Below are positions 9,048 through 17,599 of a DNA stretch of 64,000 nt, in pieces; position 1 is the first letter of the stretch; every line of letters begins with the position of its first letter. Under the pieces are notes generated by a model, which was given only the letters and a program-made list of their open reading frames with translations, searched no databases and was not told the origin of the DNA. The stretch is from Streptomyces sp. TLI_053. Lineage in GTDB: Bacteria; Actinomycetota; Actinomycetes; Streptomycetales; Streptomycetaceae. The position numbers were made by a program, and so were the translations under genes. The stretch covers positions 5,044,001-5,108,000 of the forward strand of contig NZ_LT629775.1 in NCBI RefSeq assembly GCF_900105395.1, written 5' to 3'.

Positions 9048-9118
9048 GCGCCCAAGCCTACCGGGCGGGGGCCCGTCCACCGGTACCGGTTTTCCCCTGG
9101 GGATAACTCCCCCCAGCC

Positions 9119-9532
9119 TGTGGATAACTCTTGTGGGAAACCGTCCGTGGCCCGGTTATCCACAGGCTCGGGGCCGGGGCTGTGGATCGTCGGTCGGTGC
9201 CGGTGGACTGCGGAACCAACCAGGGAATTCAGGTTTGAAACCTTATTTGACCTTCCCGAGTGAGGGAATTGAAGCACTCGGACGGGTGATTTGCCGACAC
9301 CCGGGTGACTCTGGTCCGATTAGTCATCTCTGCGACGCAAACCGATGATCCGACCGATGTGTGCAGTGGCTATACCGGTTTGTCGACTCGTCCCCAAGCC
9401 TGTGGATAACTCGGACCTGTGGACAGTGGATGCCCCTGTGGACAAGCCGGGGGCCGGGGCGGCCGCCCTGTGGACGACCGCCCGGCGGTGCAGAAAACGG
9501 TTCGAAAAGGACATGTGGACGGCGAATGTCGC
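9119..9532. other. Cluster of DnaA boxes between serS and pheA
   Basis: Eight DnaA-box-like 9-mers in 414 bp. Perfect TGTGGATAA/TTATCCACA or TGTGGACAA sit at 9119-9127, 9156-9164, 9401-9409 and 9437-9445. Single-mismatch boxes sit at 9418-9426 (TGTGGACAG) and 9479-9487 (TGTGGACGA). Two-mismatch boxes sit at 9181-9189 and 9524-9532. Seven of eight share one orientation; only 9156-9164 is opposite. The whole gene-free gap is 9048-9561; the part between the two box groups (about 9190-9400) is less GC-rich and probably holds the serS promoter. High-affinity DnaA-box clusters near oriC in S. coelicolor titrate DnaA and restrain replication initiation. Here there is no dnaA, dnaN or AT-rich unwinding element, so this is a titration-type cluster and not the origin itself. 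Confidence 0.8.
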
Positions 9533-9561
9533 CCGGATGTCCTCGAATCCTCGCGCCGCTG

Positions 9562-10497
9562 TCAGACGTCCCCGCGCCCGTCGAGGCAACGGGAGAGCCA
9601 GTCCGCGGCCGCGCCGAAATCGGCGTCCGAGGTGCCGGGCCGCTGGTGCCCGGACACCTGCCGGTCGGCGCGCGGATAGGAGCCGAGGAACCGCACCTGC
9701 GGGCAGATCCGCTTGAGGCCCATCAGCGCCTCGCCGACCCGGCGGTCGCTGAGGTGGCCCTCGCAGTCGATCAGGAAGCAGTAGTTGCCGAGCCCCTCCC
9801 CGGTCGGGCGGGACTCGATCCGCATCAGGTTGACCCCGCGCACCGCGAACTCCTGGAGCAGCTCCAGCAGGGCGCCCGGGTGGTCGTCCGGCAGCCAGGC
9901 CACCATCGAGGTCTTGTCCGCCCCGGTCGGCGAGGACACCCGCCCCGGTCGGCCCACCAGGACGAACCGGGTGGTCGCGCTCTGCACGTCCACGATGTCC
10001 TTGACCAGCGGGTCCAGCCCGTAGATCGGGGCCGCGAACTCGCCCGCGAACGCGCCGTCGTACCGGCCCTCGGCGACCAGCCGGGCGCCGTCGGCGTTCG
10101 AGGCGGCCGACTCCCAGTGCGCGTCCGGGAGGTTGGCGGTGAGCCAGCGGCGGACCTGGGCCTGCGCCACCGGGTGGCTGGTGACGGTCTTGACGTCCGC
10201 CAGCCCGGTGCCCGGCCGCACCAGCAGCGCGAAGGTGATCGGGAGCAGCACCTCGCGGTAGATCATCAGCGGGACGCCGGAGGCGAGTTCGTCGTTGGTG
10301 GCCGTGACGGCGCCCTCGACCGAGTTCTCGATCGGCACGAACGCGCCCGAGGCCTCGCCGCCCCGCACCGCGTCCAGCACCAGCTGGACCGAGGACATCG
10401 GCACCAGCTCCCGGGTCGCCGCCTCCGGCAGGGTGCGCAGGGCCGCCTCGGTAAAGGTCCCGGCCGGCCCGAGGTACGTGTAGCGGGTGGCCGACAT
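9562..10497 (-). CDS. pheA: Prephenate dehydratase
   Basis: A 311-residue monofunctional enzyme converting prephenate to phenylpyruvate for phenylalanine synthesis. The N-terminal catalytic domain begins YTYLGPAGTFTEAALRTLP and includes SSVQLVLDAV and IENSVEGAV. The catalytic TTRF motif lies near residue 183. The C-terminal ACT domain (GALLELLQEFAVRGVNLMRI, then ESRP) binds phenylalanine for feedback control. No fused chorismate mutase is present, as is normal in actinomycetes. It is downstream of dtpA on the same strand with a 237-bp gap, so it may have its own promoter. Confidence 0.96.
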   Translation of the reverse strand: MSATRYTYLGPAGTFTEAALRTLPEAATRELVPMSSVQLVLDAVRGGEASGAFVPIENSVEGAVTATNDELASGVPLMIYREVLLPITFALLVRPGTGLADVKTVTSHPVAQAQVRRWLTANLPDAHWESAASNADGARLVAEGRYDGAFAGEFAAPIYGLDPLVKDIVDVQSATTRFVLVGRPGRVSSPTGADKTSMVAWLPDDHPGALLELLQEFAVRGVNLMRIESRPTGEGLGNYCFLIDCEGHLSDRRVGEALMGLKRICPQVRFLGSYPRADRQVSGHQRPGTSDADFGAAADWLSRCLDGRGDV

Positions 10498-10678
10498 GAC
10501 GCCTCCAAGGGGAACGGGACCGACGGGAGTTCGGCGGACCGCCGAAAGAAGCCACCTTAGCCACTCCCGGCGCCGCCCACGATCGCGTTCCGCTCCGTGG
10601 GAGGACCGCGGACGATCCGTGGACGGCGGACCGGACCACCCGTGGCAGGCGGACCGTCCGGCCCGCCGTGCACCGGCC

Positions 10679-10732
10679 GTCCGGGCGGGCCGGGTCCGGG
10701 CGGGCCGGGGCCGGGCCGGTCGGGTCCGGGCA
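10679..10732. repeat. G-rich tandem repeat
   Basis: GTCCGGGCGGGCCGG occurs twice in tandem (10679-10693, 10694-10708) and then decays into further CCGGG units up to the stop codon of the DyP gene. Several runs of three or more G on one strand could form a quadruplex. It lies in the dtpA-pheA gap. Confidence 0.6.
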
Positions 10733-10734
10733 GG

Positions 10735-12051
10735 TCAGTCGAACAGGGACTGCCCGACGTACCCGTCCGGCGACACCCCCGGCGGGACGGCGTACAGCCC
10801 GCTCGCCTCGTGCCGCAGGAAGCGGGACAGCCCGTCGCCCCGGGCCAGCTTGCGCTGCACCGGGGTGAACCCCTTGCGCGGGTCGGACTGGAAGGCCAGG
10901 AAGAGCAGCCCGGCGTCCGGCGACCCGTCGGCCAGCAGCCCGTCGTGGTACGAGAACCCGCGCCGCAGCATGGCCGCCCCGCCGTTGGCGGCCGGCGCCG
11001 CGACCCGGATGTGCGCGTCCGCGGGCACGGCCAGCGACCCGTCCGCCGCCTGCGCGGCGAGGTCCACCGGCGTGCGCTCGCCCGCGTCGGCGGCCGCCCC
11101 GAGCGGTGCGCCGTCCGACTTGCGCCGTCCGATCACCCGCTCCTGGCGCTCCACCGGCAGCGCCTCCCAGTTGTCCAGCAGCATCCGGATCCGCCGGAAC
11201 ACCAGGAACGAGCCGCCCGCCAGCCAGGCCGGCTGATCGCCCCCGGCGGCGACGAACACCTTGGCCGCGAAGCCGTCCTCGTCCGGCCGGGGGTTGTTTG
11301 TCCCGTCGACCTGGCCCATCAGATTGCGTCCGGTCATGGGGCTGCGGGTGGCACCGGGCGTCCGGGCGAAGCCGGACATCTGCCAGCGCAGTGCGGCGGT
11401 GCCGGCCGCCTGGCGCTGGAGCACCCGCAGCGCGTGCACCGCGACCAGCGCGTCGTCGGCGCCGATCTGCACGAACAGGTCGCCGTCGCCGCGGGCCGGG
11501 TCCAGCGCGTCGGCCGGGAAGGCGGGCAGCGGCTCCAGCCCGGCCGGGCGCCGGTCGGCCAGCCCGGTCCGGTCGAACAGCGAGGCACCGAAGCCGAAGG
11601 TGACGGTGAGCGAACAGGGACCGGCGTCCAGGGCGATCTGGTTCTCGAACTCGTCGGCCGGCTCGCCCGCCGCCATCCGGGCGGCGGTGCGCGACCAGCG
11701 CCGGAGCAGTGCCCGCACGCCGTCCCGGCCGACCCCGCCGGACAGGTCGAAGGCGGCCAGCTGGACCCGGGCCTGCTGGGGTTCGAGGATCCCGGCCTGG
11801 TGCTCGCCGTGGAATCCCACCGCGGCGAGCCCCAGACCGGGGCCCGTTCCGGTCGCCGGCGCTGCCGGGCTCCGGTCGCGCCGTTCCACGGCCAGGGCCG
11901 TCGCGACCCCGGCCCCGACCCCGACCACCAGGCCGGCCCCGGCGGTGCCCAGCAGGGTCCGCCGGGTCGGACCGGGGGCGCGGCCGGCGTCGGTGTCCCC
12001 GGCGGTGCTGTCGCTGTTGCTGTCGGGGCTGGTGCTGGTGCTGGTTTCCAT
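10735..12051 (-). CDS. dtpA: Tat-exported DyP-type haem peroxidase (DtpA/EfeB-like)
   Basis: A 438-residue DyP peroxidase. A twin-arginine signal (TRRTLLG at residues 29-35, then a hydrophobic stretch) marks export of the folded haem protein. The DyP fingerprint GxxDG appears as MGQVDGTNNPR, holding the distal catalytic Asp; the proximal haem His is in HIRVAAP and the C-terminal RRGFSYHDG is typical. It ends an apparent copper operon, 14 bp after the CopC/CopD gene. In S. lividans the equivalent gene is needed, with Sco and ECuC, to mature the copper oxidase GlxA during morphogenesis. That role fits the neighbours here but is inferred. A longer frame continues upstream on the same strand but overlaps the well-supported CopC/CopD gene; the ATG at 12051 is the right start. 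Confidence 0.92.
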   Translation of the reverse strand: METSTSTSPDSNSDSTAGDTDAGRAPGPTRRTLLGTAGAGLVVGVGAGVATALAVERRDRSPAAPATGTGPGLGLAAVGFHGEHQAGILEPQQARVQLAAFDLSGGVGRDGVRALLRRWSRTAARMAAGEPADEFENQIALDAGPCSLTVTFGFGASLFDRTGLADRRPAGLEPLPAFPADALDPARGDGDLFVQIGADDALVAVHALRVLQRQAAGTAALRWQMSGFARTPGATRSPMTGRNLMGQVDGTNNPRPDEDGFAAKVFVAAGGDQPAWLAGGSFLVFRRIRMLLDNWEALPVERQERVIGRRKSDGAPLGAAADAGERTPVDLAAQAADGSLAVPADAHIRVAAPAANGGAAMLRRGFSYHDGLLADGSPDAGLLFLAFQSDPRKGFTPVQRKLARGDGLSRFLRHEASGLYAVPPGVSPDGYVGQSLFD

Positions 12052-12065
12052 GGGGACGGTCCGCC

Positions 12066-14267
12066 CTATCCGATCTTCAGCTGCTTGATCTCCGTGGTCT
12101 GGTCGATGTCGGAGGATCTGATCACCACCGACACCACCCAGTTCCCGGCGAGCGGCAGCTGAGCCGTCCCGGTCCAGCGTCCGGTGCCCTCGGCGGTGAG
12201 CGGGACGGTGAGCGGGCCGAGGTCGCGGTCCGGCAGGGTGAAGGCGAGCTCGACCTCGGGCACCTCGACCGGCGAGCCGTCCGCGCCGTCCAGCTTCAGG
12301 TGGACCTCGTTCGAGCCGGTGCCGGCCGGGTTGAGGGTGACGGTCGCGGTGCCCTTGGCGTTCGGCGTCCGGCCCTTGGTGTCGTACGGGAGCTTGAGCT
12401 CCACGGTCCGGCCGGGCACCGTCTGCGGGGCGGGCGCCCCGCCGGTCGTGCCGGCCGAGGTGCCGCCGGACGTCGTGGCGGCGCCGTTCGCCGCGGCGGC
12501 CGCGACCTCGCCCGCCACCCGTCCGGGCGGGGAGTTGGTGAGCAGGGTGGTGACCACCAGGACGGCCACCGCGACCACCGCCTCGACCAGTACCGAGCGG
12601 CGCAGCCCGGCCCGGGTCGGAGTGAGCCCCCGGTCCCGGTCGGCGGTCGCCCGGGCCGCCCGCTGACGGGCCAGCTGGGCCCGGCGGACCGGGTCCGCGC
12701 TGTCCGCGCCGTCCGCGCCCGCGCCCGCATCGGAGGCGGCGTCCGGGGCGGGGTCGGGGACGCGGGCCGTGGCGGACGCGGGGACCGCGACCGGCTCCGG
12801 CGCGACCTCGGCCGCCTCCTCCGGGGTGGCGCGCAGCCGGGCGAGCCAGGTGCGGGACATCCAGGCGACGCCGAGCATGGCGATCACACAGCCGGTCTTC
12901 ACCAGCAGCAGCCGCCCGTAGTCGGTACCGGTCAGCGCGCCCCAGCTGCCGAGTCCGCGCCAGGACTGGTAGACGCCGGTGCCGGCCAGCACCAGGACGG
13001 CGCCGAACGCGATCTTCGAGAAGCGGTCCGCGACCTCCGCGCCGATCCCCTCGCGCAGCCCGACCAGCATCGCGGCCAGGCCGCCCAGCCAGAGCGCCAT
13101 GGCCACCAGGTGGAGCATTCCGAGCGGCAGTGCCAGCCAGACCTGGATGCCCACCGAGGCGTGGTCCGCGCCGACCCAGGTCGCCGAGAGCGCGACGGCC
13201 AGCACCAGTCCGGCCACCCCGAGGCCGAGCCGGGCCTCGCGCTGCGGGCGTTCGGCGGCGCGCCGCTCCAGCTCGCGCAGCTCGGCCTCCTCCGGATCGC
13301 CGTCCGAGCCGGTGGTACCGGAGCCGGAGGCAGTGGAAGGGCCGTTCGTCACGGCCTTCGCCCGGCCGCCCTGCGGCAGCCCGAGCTGACCGACCAGCAG
13401 GGAGAGGAACACCCCGCTCGCCGCGAGCAGCAGCAGCCGGGCCGCCAGAGCGGTGCCGATCCGCTCGTCCAGCGTGGTCCGGATCAGCGACAGGTCGAAG
13501 GCCTTGCCGACCCCCGAACCCCGCTCGTACGGTCCGCGCAGCATCAGCACCGCGACGGTGGACACCAGCAGCGCCACCCAACCGGTCATCAGCAGTCGCT
13601 GCACCGGACGCCGGGACGCCCCGGCCGGCCAGCAGAGCAGCACGAAGCCGGCCGCGCCGACGAGCAGCGCGAACGCCGCGTAGGCGACCGTCCGGCCGGT
13701 GCCGTAGAGCGCGGCGACCAGGCCGTCGGCCTCGGCGTTCTGCAGGGCGGTGGTGGAGACGGTGGTGGCCGAGGGCGCGCCGATCGAGAAGGTGAAGGCG
13801 CCGCCGATCGGGTGCGAGTCCTCCGAGACGGCCCGCCAGGCGACCGTGTAGGTGCCGTTGGCGAGTCCGGGGCCCAGCCCGACCCGGGCGGTGTTGTCCT
13901 TGCCGTCGGCGTGCGCGGGGCTGCCCGAGTCGACTGCCCGGCCGGCCGGGTCGAGCACCCGCACCGAGTCCGAGGAGAGCGAGACGGCCTCGCTGAAGGT
14001 CAGTGTGACGGCCTGCGGCGCGGCGGGCAGAACGGAGTTCTGCGCCGGGTCGGTGGACTGCAGGGCGGCGTGCGCGGAGGCCGGTCCGGCGCCGCCGAGC
14101 AGCAGCGCGAGCACCGCGCCGAGCACACCGAGCAGCCCGGCGGTCCGCCGTGCCGACAGCCGTGCCGTCGCTGCCCGTGCCGTCCTCGTCCGTACTGCCG
14201 TCGTCCGTACCGTCGTCGCCGCCCCTGCCGTCGCCGGCCGTGCCTTCGGCGTCCGTCCCATCAGCAT
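12066..14267 (-). CDS. CopC/CopD copper-resistance fusion with C-terminal YtkA-like domain
   Basis: A 733-residue three-part membrane protein. After a signal peptide the mature end begins with His66 (ASAHAALQSTDP), the usual CopC Cu(II) ligand, with a second ligand His in DSHPIGG near residue 152. Eight or more hydrophobic helices of the CopD domain follow (roughly residues 185-560, interrupted by a charged Pro/Ala-rich loop). A C-terminal beta-rich domain (ELKLPYDTKGRTPNAKG onward) resembles YtkA-like copper proteins. It should bind and move copper at the membrane. The start could also be the second Met at 14261, which has better ribosome-site spacing. It lies 11 bp downstream of the PCu(A)C gene and 14 bp before dtpA. 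Confidence 0.88.
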   Translation of the reverse strand: MLMGRTPKARPATAGAATTVRTTAVRTRTARAATARLSARRTAGLLGVLGAVLALLLGGAGPASAHAALQSTDPAQNSVLPAAPQAVTLTFSEAVSLSSDSVRVLDPAGRAVDSGSPAHADGKDNTARVGLGPGLANGTYTVAWRAVSEDSHPIGGAFTFSIGAPSATTVSTTALQNAEADGLVAALYGTGRTVAYAAFALLVGAAGFVLLCWPAGASRRPVQRLLMTGWVALLVSTVAVLMLRGPYERGSGVGKAFDLSLIRTTLDERIGTALAARLLLLAASGVFLSLLVGQLGLPQGGRAKAVTNGPSTASGSGTTGSDGDPEEAELRELERRAAERPQREARLGLGVAGLVLAVALSATWVGADHASVGIQVWLALPLGMLHLVAMALWLGGLAAMLVGLREGIGAEVADRFSKIAFGAVLVLAGTGVYQSWRGLGSWGALTGTDYGRLLLVKTGCVIAMLGVAWMSRTWLARLRATPEEAAEVAPEPVAVPASATARVPDPAPDAASDAGAGADGADSADPVRRAQLARQRAARATADRDRGLTPTRAGLRRSVLVEAVVAVAVLVVTTLLTNSPPGRVAGEVAAAAANGAATTSGGTSAGTTGGAPAPQTVPGRTVELKLPYDTKGRTPNAKGTATVTLNPAGTGSNEVHLKLDGADGSPVEVPEVELAFTLPDRDLGPLTVPLTAEGTGRWTGTAQLPLAGNWVVSVVIRSSDIDQTTEIKQLKIG

Positions 14268-14278
14268 CCTGCGATCCC

Positions 14279-14785
14279 TTACTGCTGGCCGGGCCGGTAG
14301 GTGAGCTCCTTGACCGGCACCTTCACCGAGATGGTGCCGGTGCGGGTGAAGGTCAGGTCGAGTTCGAGTTCGTCACCCAGGACCGGGGCCTTCTGCCACC
14401 CCATGATCATCAGATGGGTGCCGCCCCGGGCGAGCTGCAGCGCGCCGTGCGCGGGGACGTCGAGCTTCTCGACCTGCTCCATCGTGCTCGCGGTGGAGCG
14501 GTGCATGGTGACCGAGGAGGCGCCGGGGCTGGAGACCTTCACCAGCTCGTCGCCCTCGCCGCCCTCGTTGCGCACCGTCAGGTAGCCGGCCGCCATGCCA
14601 CCGGCCGGCGGCATCGGGATGTAGGGGTCGGCGACGCTGAGTCGGGCCGCTCCGCCGCCGGCCGCGGCACCTCCGCCGTTCTGGCCGCCGCTCCCGCAGG
14701 CGACCAGGAAGGCGCCGCCGCCCAGTGCCGTCGCCAGCACCGCCCCTGCCAGCGCCGTCCGGCGGAAGCCGAGGGCGCCCTTCAT
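14279..14785 (-). CDS. ecuC: PCu(A)C-type extracytoplasmic copper chaperone lipoprotein (ECuC-like)
   Basis: A 168-residue secreted lipoprotein with the lipobox FLVAC (Cys30) and a cupredoxin-like PCu(A)C domain. The Cu(I)-binding Met/His set is visible: M94-H95, M102, H113, and H124 with M126 and M128 (THLMIMG). The chaperone hands copper to Sco or cytochrome oxidase. Its start overlaps the stop of the sco gene by 4 bases (ATGA), indicating translational coupling. The symbol follows the S. lividans ECuC/Sco pair and is assigned by similarity of order and domains. Confidence 0.88.
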   Translation of the reverse strand: MKGALGFRRTALAGAVLATALGGGAFLVACGSGGQNGGGAAAGGGAARLSVADPYIPMPPAGGMAAGYLTVRNEGGEGDELVKVSSPGASSVTMHRSTASTMEQVEKLDVPAHGALQLARGGTHLMIMGWQKAPVLGDELELDLTFTRTGTISVKVPVKELTYRPGQQ

Positions 14786-15462
14786 GCGGCGACCCCCTTG
14801 GCGAGCAGCGGCAGGTCGTGCTCGAAGGTCTTCACCTCGGTGCCGCTCAGGTAGAGCACGTGCGCCTTGTCGTCCGAGGGCAGGAAGGCCAGCACCTGGG
14901 CGCCGTGGGTGGAGGTGACGGTCCCGTCGGCGTTGGTCACCGGGTCCTCGATCAGGATGCCGAGCGCCTTGGCGGCCGCCTTCACCTTGCCCAGGTCCCC
15001 GGTCAGGCCTATGAAGTCGCTGCCCATCGAGTCCAGCCAGGCGCGCAGCACCTGCGGGGTGTCGCGCTGGGGGTCGGTGGAGACGAACACGACGTCGACC
15101 TTCTGCCGCTCCTCCGGGGTGAGCTTCTTCATCGCCACGCCGATGTCGCCCATGGTGGTCGGGCAGACGTCCGGGCAGCTGGTGTAGCCGAAGAACAGCA
15201 GCGTGGTCCGGCCGCCGGTCTTCTGCCGCAGGTCGTAGGGCTGGCCGGAGGTGTCGGTCAGCTGGAGGTCGGGCTTGTCGAAGTGCTTGCCGAGCACGGT
15301 GCCCTCGTAGGGCGAGTCGCTCTTCTGCTGGACGACCTTGGCGGGGCCGGCGGTGTCGGAGCCGGACGAGCCGCAGGCCGTCAGCGCGAGCGCGGCGGCG
15401 AGGGCGACGGCGGTGGCCCCGGCCAGGCGGGCGGTGCGGGGGGTACGGGCGGAGCGGAGCAT
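14782..15462 (-). CDS. sco: SCO1/SenC-family copper metallochaperone lipoprotein
   Basis: A 226-residue lipoprotein (lipobox LTAC, Cys30) with a thioredoxin fold. The copper site is CPDVCP (Cys96 and Cys100) with the third ligand His186 in STHGAQV. Sco proteins deliver copper to the CuA site of cytochrome oxidase; in Streptomyces they also feed copper to GlxA. The preferred start at 15462 gives a normal-length signal peptide; an upstream in-frame start at 15492 would add ten residues. It is translationally coupled to the PCu(A)C gene. Confidence 0.92.
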   Translation of the reverse strand: MLRSARTPRTARLAGATAVALAAALALTACGSSGSDTAGPAKVVQQKSDSPYEGTVLGKHFDKPDLQLTDTSGQPYDLRQKTGGRTTLLFFGYTSCPDVCPTTMGDIGVAMKKLTPEERQKVDVVFVSTDPQRDTPQVLRAWLDSMGSDFIGLTGDLGKVKAAAKALGILIEDPVTNADGTVTSTHGAQVLAFLPSDDKAHVLYLSGTEVKTFEHDLPLLAKGVAA

Positions 15463-15562
15463 GGGAGGGTCCGATCGTGTGCGGTGGATCACCGGCGGGG
15501 CCGCGCCCGGGACGCGGGCGCGGCCGCGACGGGTGCCGGGCGCGGCCCCGCCGGTGCTGGGA

Positions 15563-16333
15563 TCAGGAGGCCGAGCCGCCGTTGCGGCGGCGCAGGCCGA
15601 GGACGCCGACGGCGGTGCCGATCACACCGACCACGATGCCGACCACGCCGAGCACGCGGGCGGTGGAGTCGCTCGCCTTGTCGTCCGAGGCGGCGTCGTT
15701 CTTGGCCGCGTCGCCGTGCCCGGTGCCGTGGCCGTCGGCGGCGGCCGACGGGGTGGCGGAGGCGGTCACGCCGTGGCCGTCGGCCGAGGTGGCCTTGGTC
15801 AGCTTCAGCACCGGGGCGGGCTTGGCCGGCTCGGGCTGGCCGTCCTTGGCCTCGTCGATCCAGCGGACGACGTCGCCGTTGTCGTAGGTCTGCAGGGCCT
15901 TGAAGACCATCGCGTCGGCGTCGGTCGGCAGCGGGCCGAGCGAGACCCGGAACTCCTGGAACTGGCCGGGGGCGATCTTCACGCCGGCGTCGGCGGTCCA
16001 GGTGATCTTGGAGACGGCCTCGTTGACGTCGTTGCCGTGGACCTTGATCGGCTTGTCCAGCTTGGCCTTCTCGACGGTGGAGGTCCAGCCCGGCAGCGGC
16101 TGGGTGCGGACCGAGGCGAGCGGGTGGTCCAGCGGGAGGTTGACCTCCAGCTTGACGGTGCCGGCGGCGTCGTTCTCGTTCGGGACCCGGAAGTCGACGG
16201 CGGTGTAGCCGCCCTGCTCGGCGCTGCCCGGGTTCACGGTGACGTGGGCGAAGGCGGGACCGGCGAGGGCCACCACCGAGGCGGCGGCGGCGAGGGCGAC
16301 GGCGGCGGTACGACGGGCGGGAAGGGAACGCAT
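15563..16333 (-). CDS. YcnI-like (DUF1775) copper-associated surface protein
   Basis: A 256-residue protein with a cleavable signal ending AFA followed by His30 (HVTVNPG). This N-terminal His is the copper ligand of YcnI domains, with the conserved Trp in LPGWTSTV. A His/Asp-rich linker (DGHGTGHGDAAKND) and a C-terminal transmembrane helix with RRRN stop-transfer follow, so the domain faces outward and stays membrane-tethered. It belongs to the copper cluster, about 100 bp upstream of sco. The start at 16333 has GGAG about 13 bases upstream; an in-frame start at 16381 gives an implausible pre-signal tail. Confidence 0.88.
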   Translation of the reverse strand: MRSLPARRTAAVALAAAASVVALAGPAFAHVTVNPGSAEQGGYTAVDFRVPNENDAAGTVKLEVNLPLDHPLASVRTQPLPGWTSTVEKAKLDKPIKVHGNDVNEAVSKITWTADAGVKIAPGQFQEFRVSLGPLPTDADAMVFKALQTYDNGDVVRWIDEAKDGQPEPAKPAPVLKLTKATSADGHGVTASATPSAAADGHGTGHGDAAKNDAASDDKASDSTARVLGVVGIVVGVIGTAVGVLGLRRRNGGSAS

Positions 16334-16537
16334 GGGGTTCGTGTCTCCGTTCGGAGGCTCGGCAGGCCCGCTCCCGGGCACGGAGGGGTCCGTGCCTCGG
16401 CGGGGCCGCGCGGCGGGGGAAGAAGTGGGGGGAGGCCGCAGGACCGCACGGATCGGGCGGGGACGGCACGGCGCCGCGTACTCCCGACCGCCGCCGGACC
16501 GGTACCGGTGGGGGACACCGGGGACACGGGGGGCGGG

Positions 16538-17371
16538 TCAGTACGCGAGGAGCCCGAGGGGCGGCCCGCGCCGCACCACGCTGTGCCGCAGCACGGCACC
16601 GGCCGGCAGCGGGTCGTCCGCGCCGCGGCCACCGGACCGGCGGGCCGGTCCACCGGGCAGACCGAGCAGGCCGCGCAGCAGCACCGCGGCCAGCGCGCAC
16701 GCCGTCCGCAGCGGCTCGGCCGCCCGGGTCCGCGCGGCCGAGGCGGTGATCCGCACCAGCCGCCAGAGCGCCGCCTCGCCGCGCCGCAGCCACCAGCCGG
16801 CCAGCAGCGCCGCGCCGAGGTGGGCCGCCAGCATCGTCGGCGTCATCCCGAGCACGCCGCCCTGCCACCAGGGCGCGGCCGCGTACGCCTGCGGGTCCAG
16901 ACCCGCGCCGGCCACCACCTGCTCGGCGGTGGGACTCCCGGGCAGACCGATCAGGGTGCCCGGGCGGGCCTCGTTGCAGACCAGCCGGCTGGCCACCTGC
17001 GGCAGCGTCAGCGGGCCGGAGCCCAGCGCGCCGCCGTGGTGGTGCCCGCCGGCCGCCGCCTGGCCGCCGTAGGAGTGGAAGAGGAGGTGCAGCCCGAACT
17101 GGCCCGCGCCCAGCGCCCCGGCGATCGCGCCGAGCGAGCGCTCCCGGCCGCCGAGGGCGGTGGCGAGCACCAGCACGGCGGCGAACCCGGCCGCGAGCGT
17201 GGGCGGGGCGACCTCGCCGCCGGCCGCGAACGCGTGCCCGGCGGCCGCGATCAGCGTGCACACCAGGGCGAACGGAACCGCCCGGGCAAGCCGCAGGTCC
17301 CAGGCGGCGGCCCCCACCGGCGCGTCCGGTGCGGGGGCGCCCGGGTGCGGGGCGGCGGCTGGGGCATTCAT
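16538..17371 (-). CDS. Integral membrane protein of the copper cluster, unknown function
   Basis: A 277-residue protein with about five hydrophobic segments. A His-rich outward or loop stretch (GGHHHGG near residues 108-114) and FHSYGG could bind metal. The tail carries RHSVVRRGPPLG, a basic end common in actinomycete homologues. It is the first gene of the co-directional copper cluster, 204 bp upstream of the YcnI-like gene, so a role in copper handling is plausible. That rests on context and the His cluster only; I do not recognise a characterised family. Confidence 0.72.
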   Translation of the reverse strand: MNAPAAAPHPGAPAPDAPVGAAAWDLRLARAVPFALVCTLIAAAGHAFAAGGEVAPPTLAAGFAAVLVLATALGGRERSLGAIAGALGAGQFGLHLLFHSYGGQAAAGGHHHGGALGSGPLTLPQVASRLVCNEARPGTLIGLPGSPTAEQVVAGAGLDPQAYAAAPWWQGGVLGMTPTMLAAHLGAALLAGWWLRRGEAALWRLVRITASAARTRAAEPLRTACALAAVLLRGLLGLPGGPARRSGGRGADDPLPAGAVLRHSVVRRGPPLGLLAY

Positions 17372-17599
17372 GGCCGGGACATCATCTCATCGCGCACACC
17401 CACCGGATCGGCAGGGTGGGAAATCCCTACGAATGCCCCGTTCGGCCCCGCGCACGGCCCCCGGTGTGCGCTGCTCGGCACATGCCTGTCCCCCCGTCCA
17501 TCCGCCGAACGGGCGGTAGTGGGGCCTCGGCACGGTTCACCTCCGCACCGCCCGGAGATACCTCGTTATATGTGGAGCCGCAGCCAGGAGGGACCTCCC

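Noticed and set aside
9119..9532. Interpretation of the DnaA-box cluster as oriC itself
   Set aside because: No dnaA or dnaN flanks, no AT-rich unwinding region, and far fewer boxes than a streptomycete origin.
10735..13581. A 948-codon open frame on the minus strand
   Set aside because: Only the part from 12051 downward is the DyP gene. The rest is the shadow of the well-supported CopC/CopD gene in another frame; high GC makes long spurious frames common.
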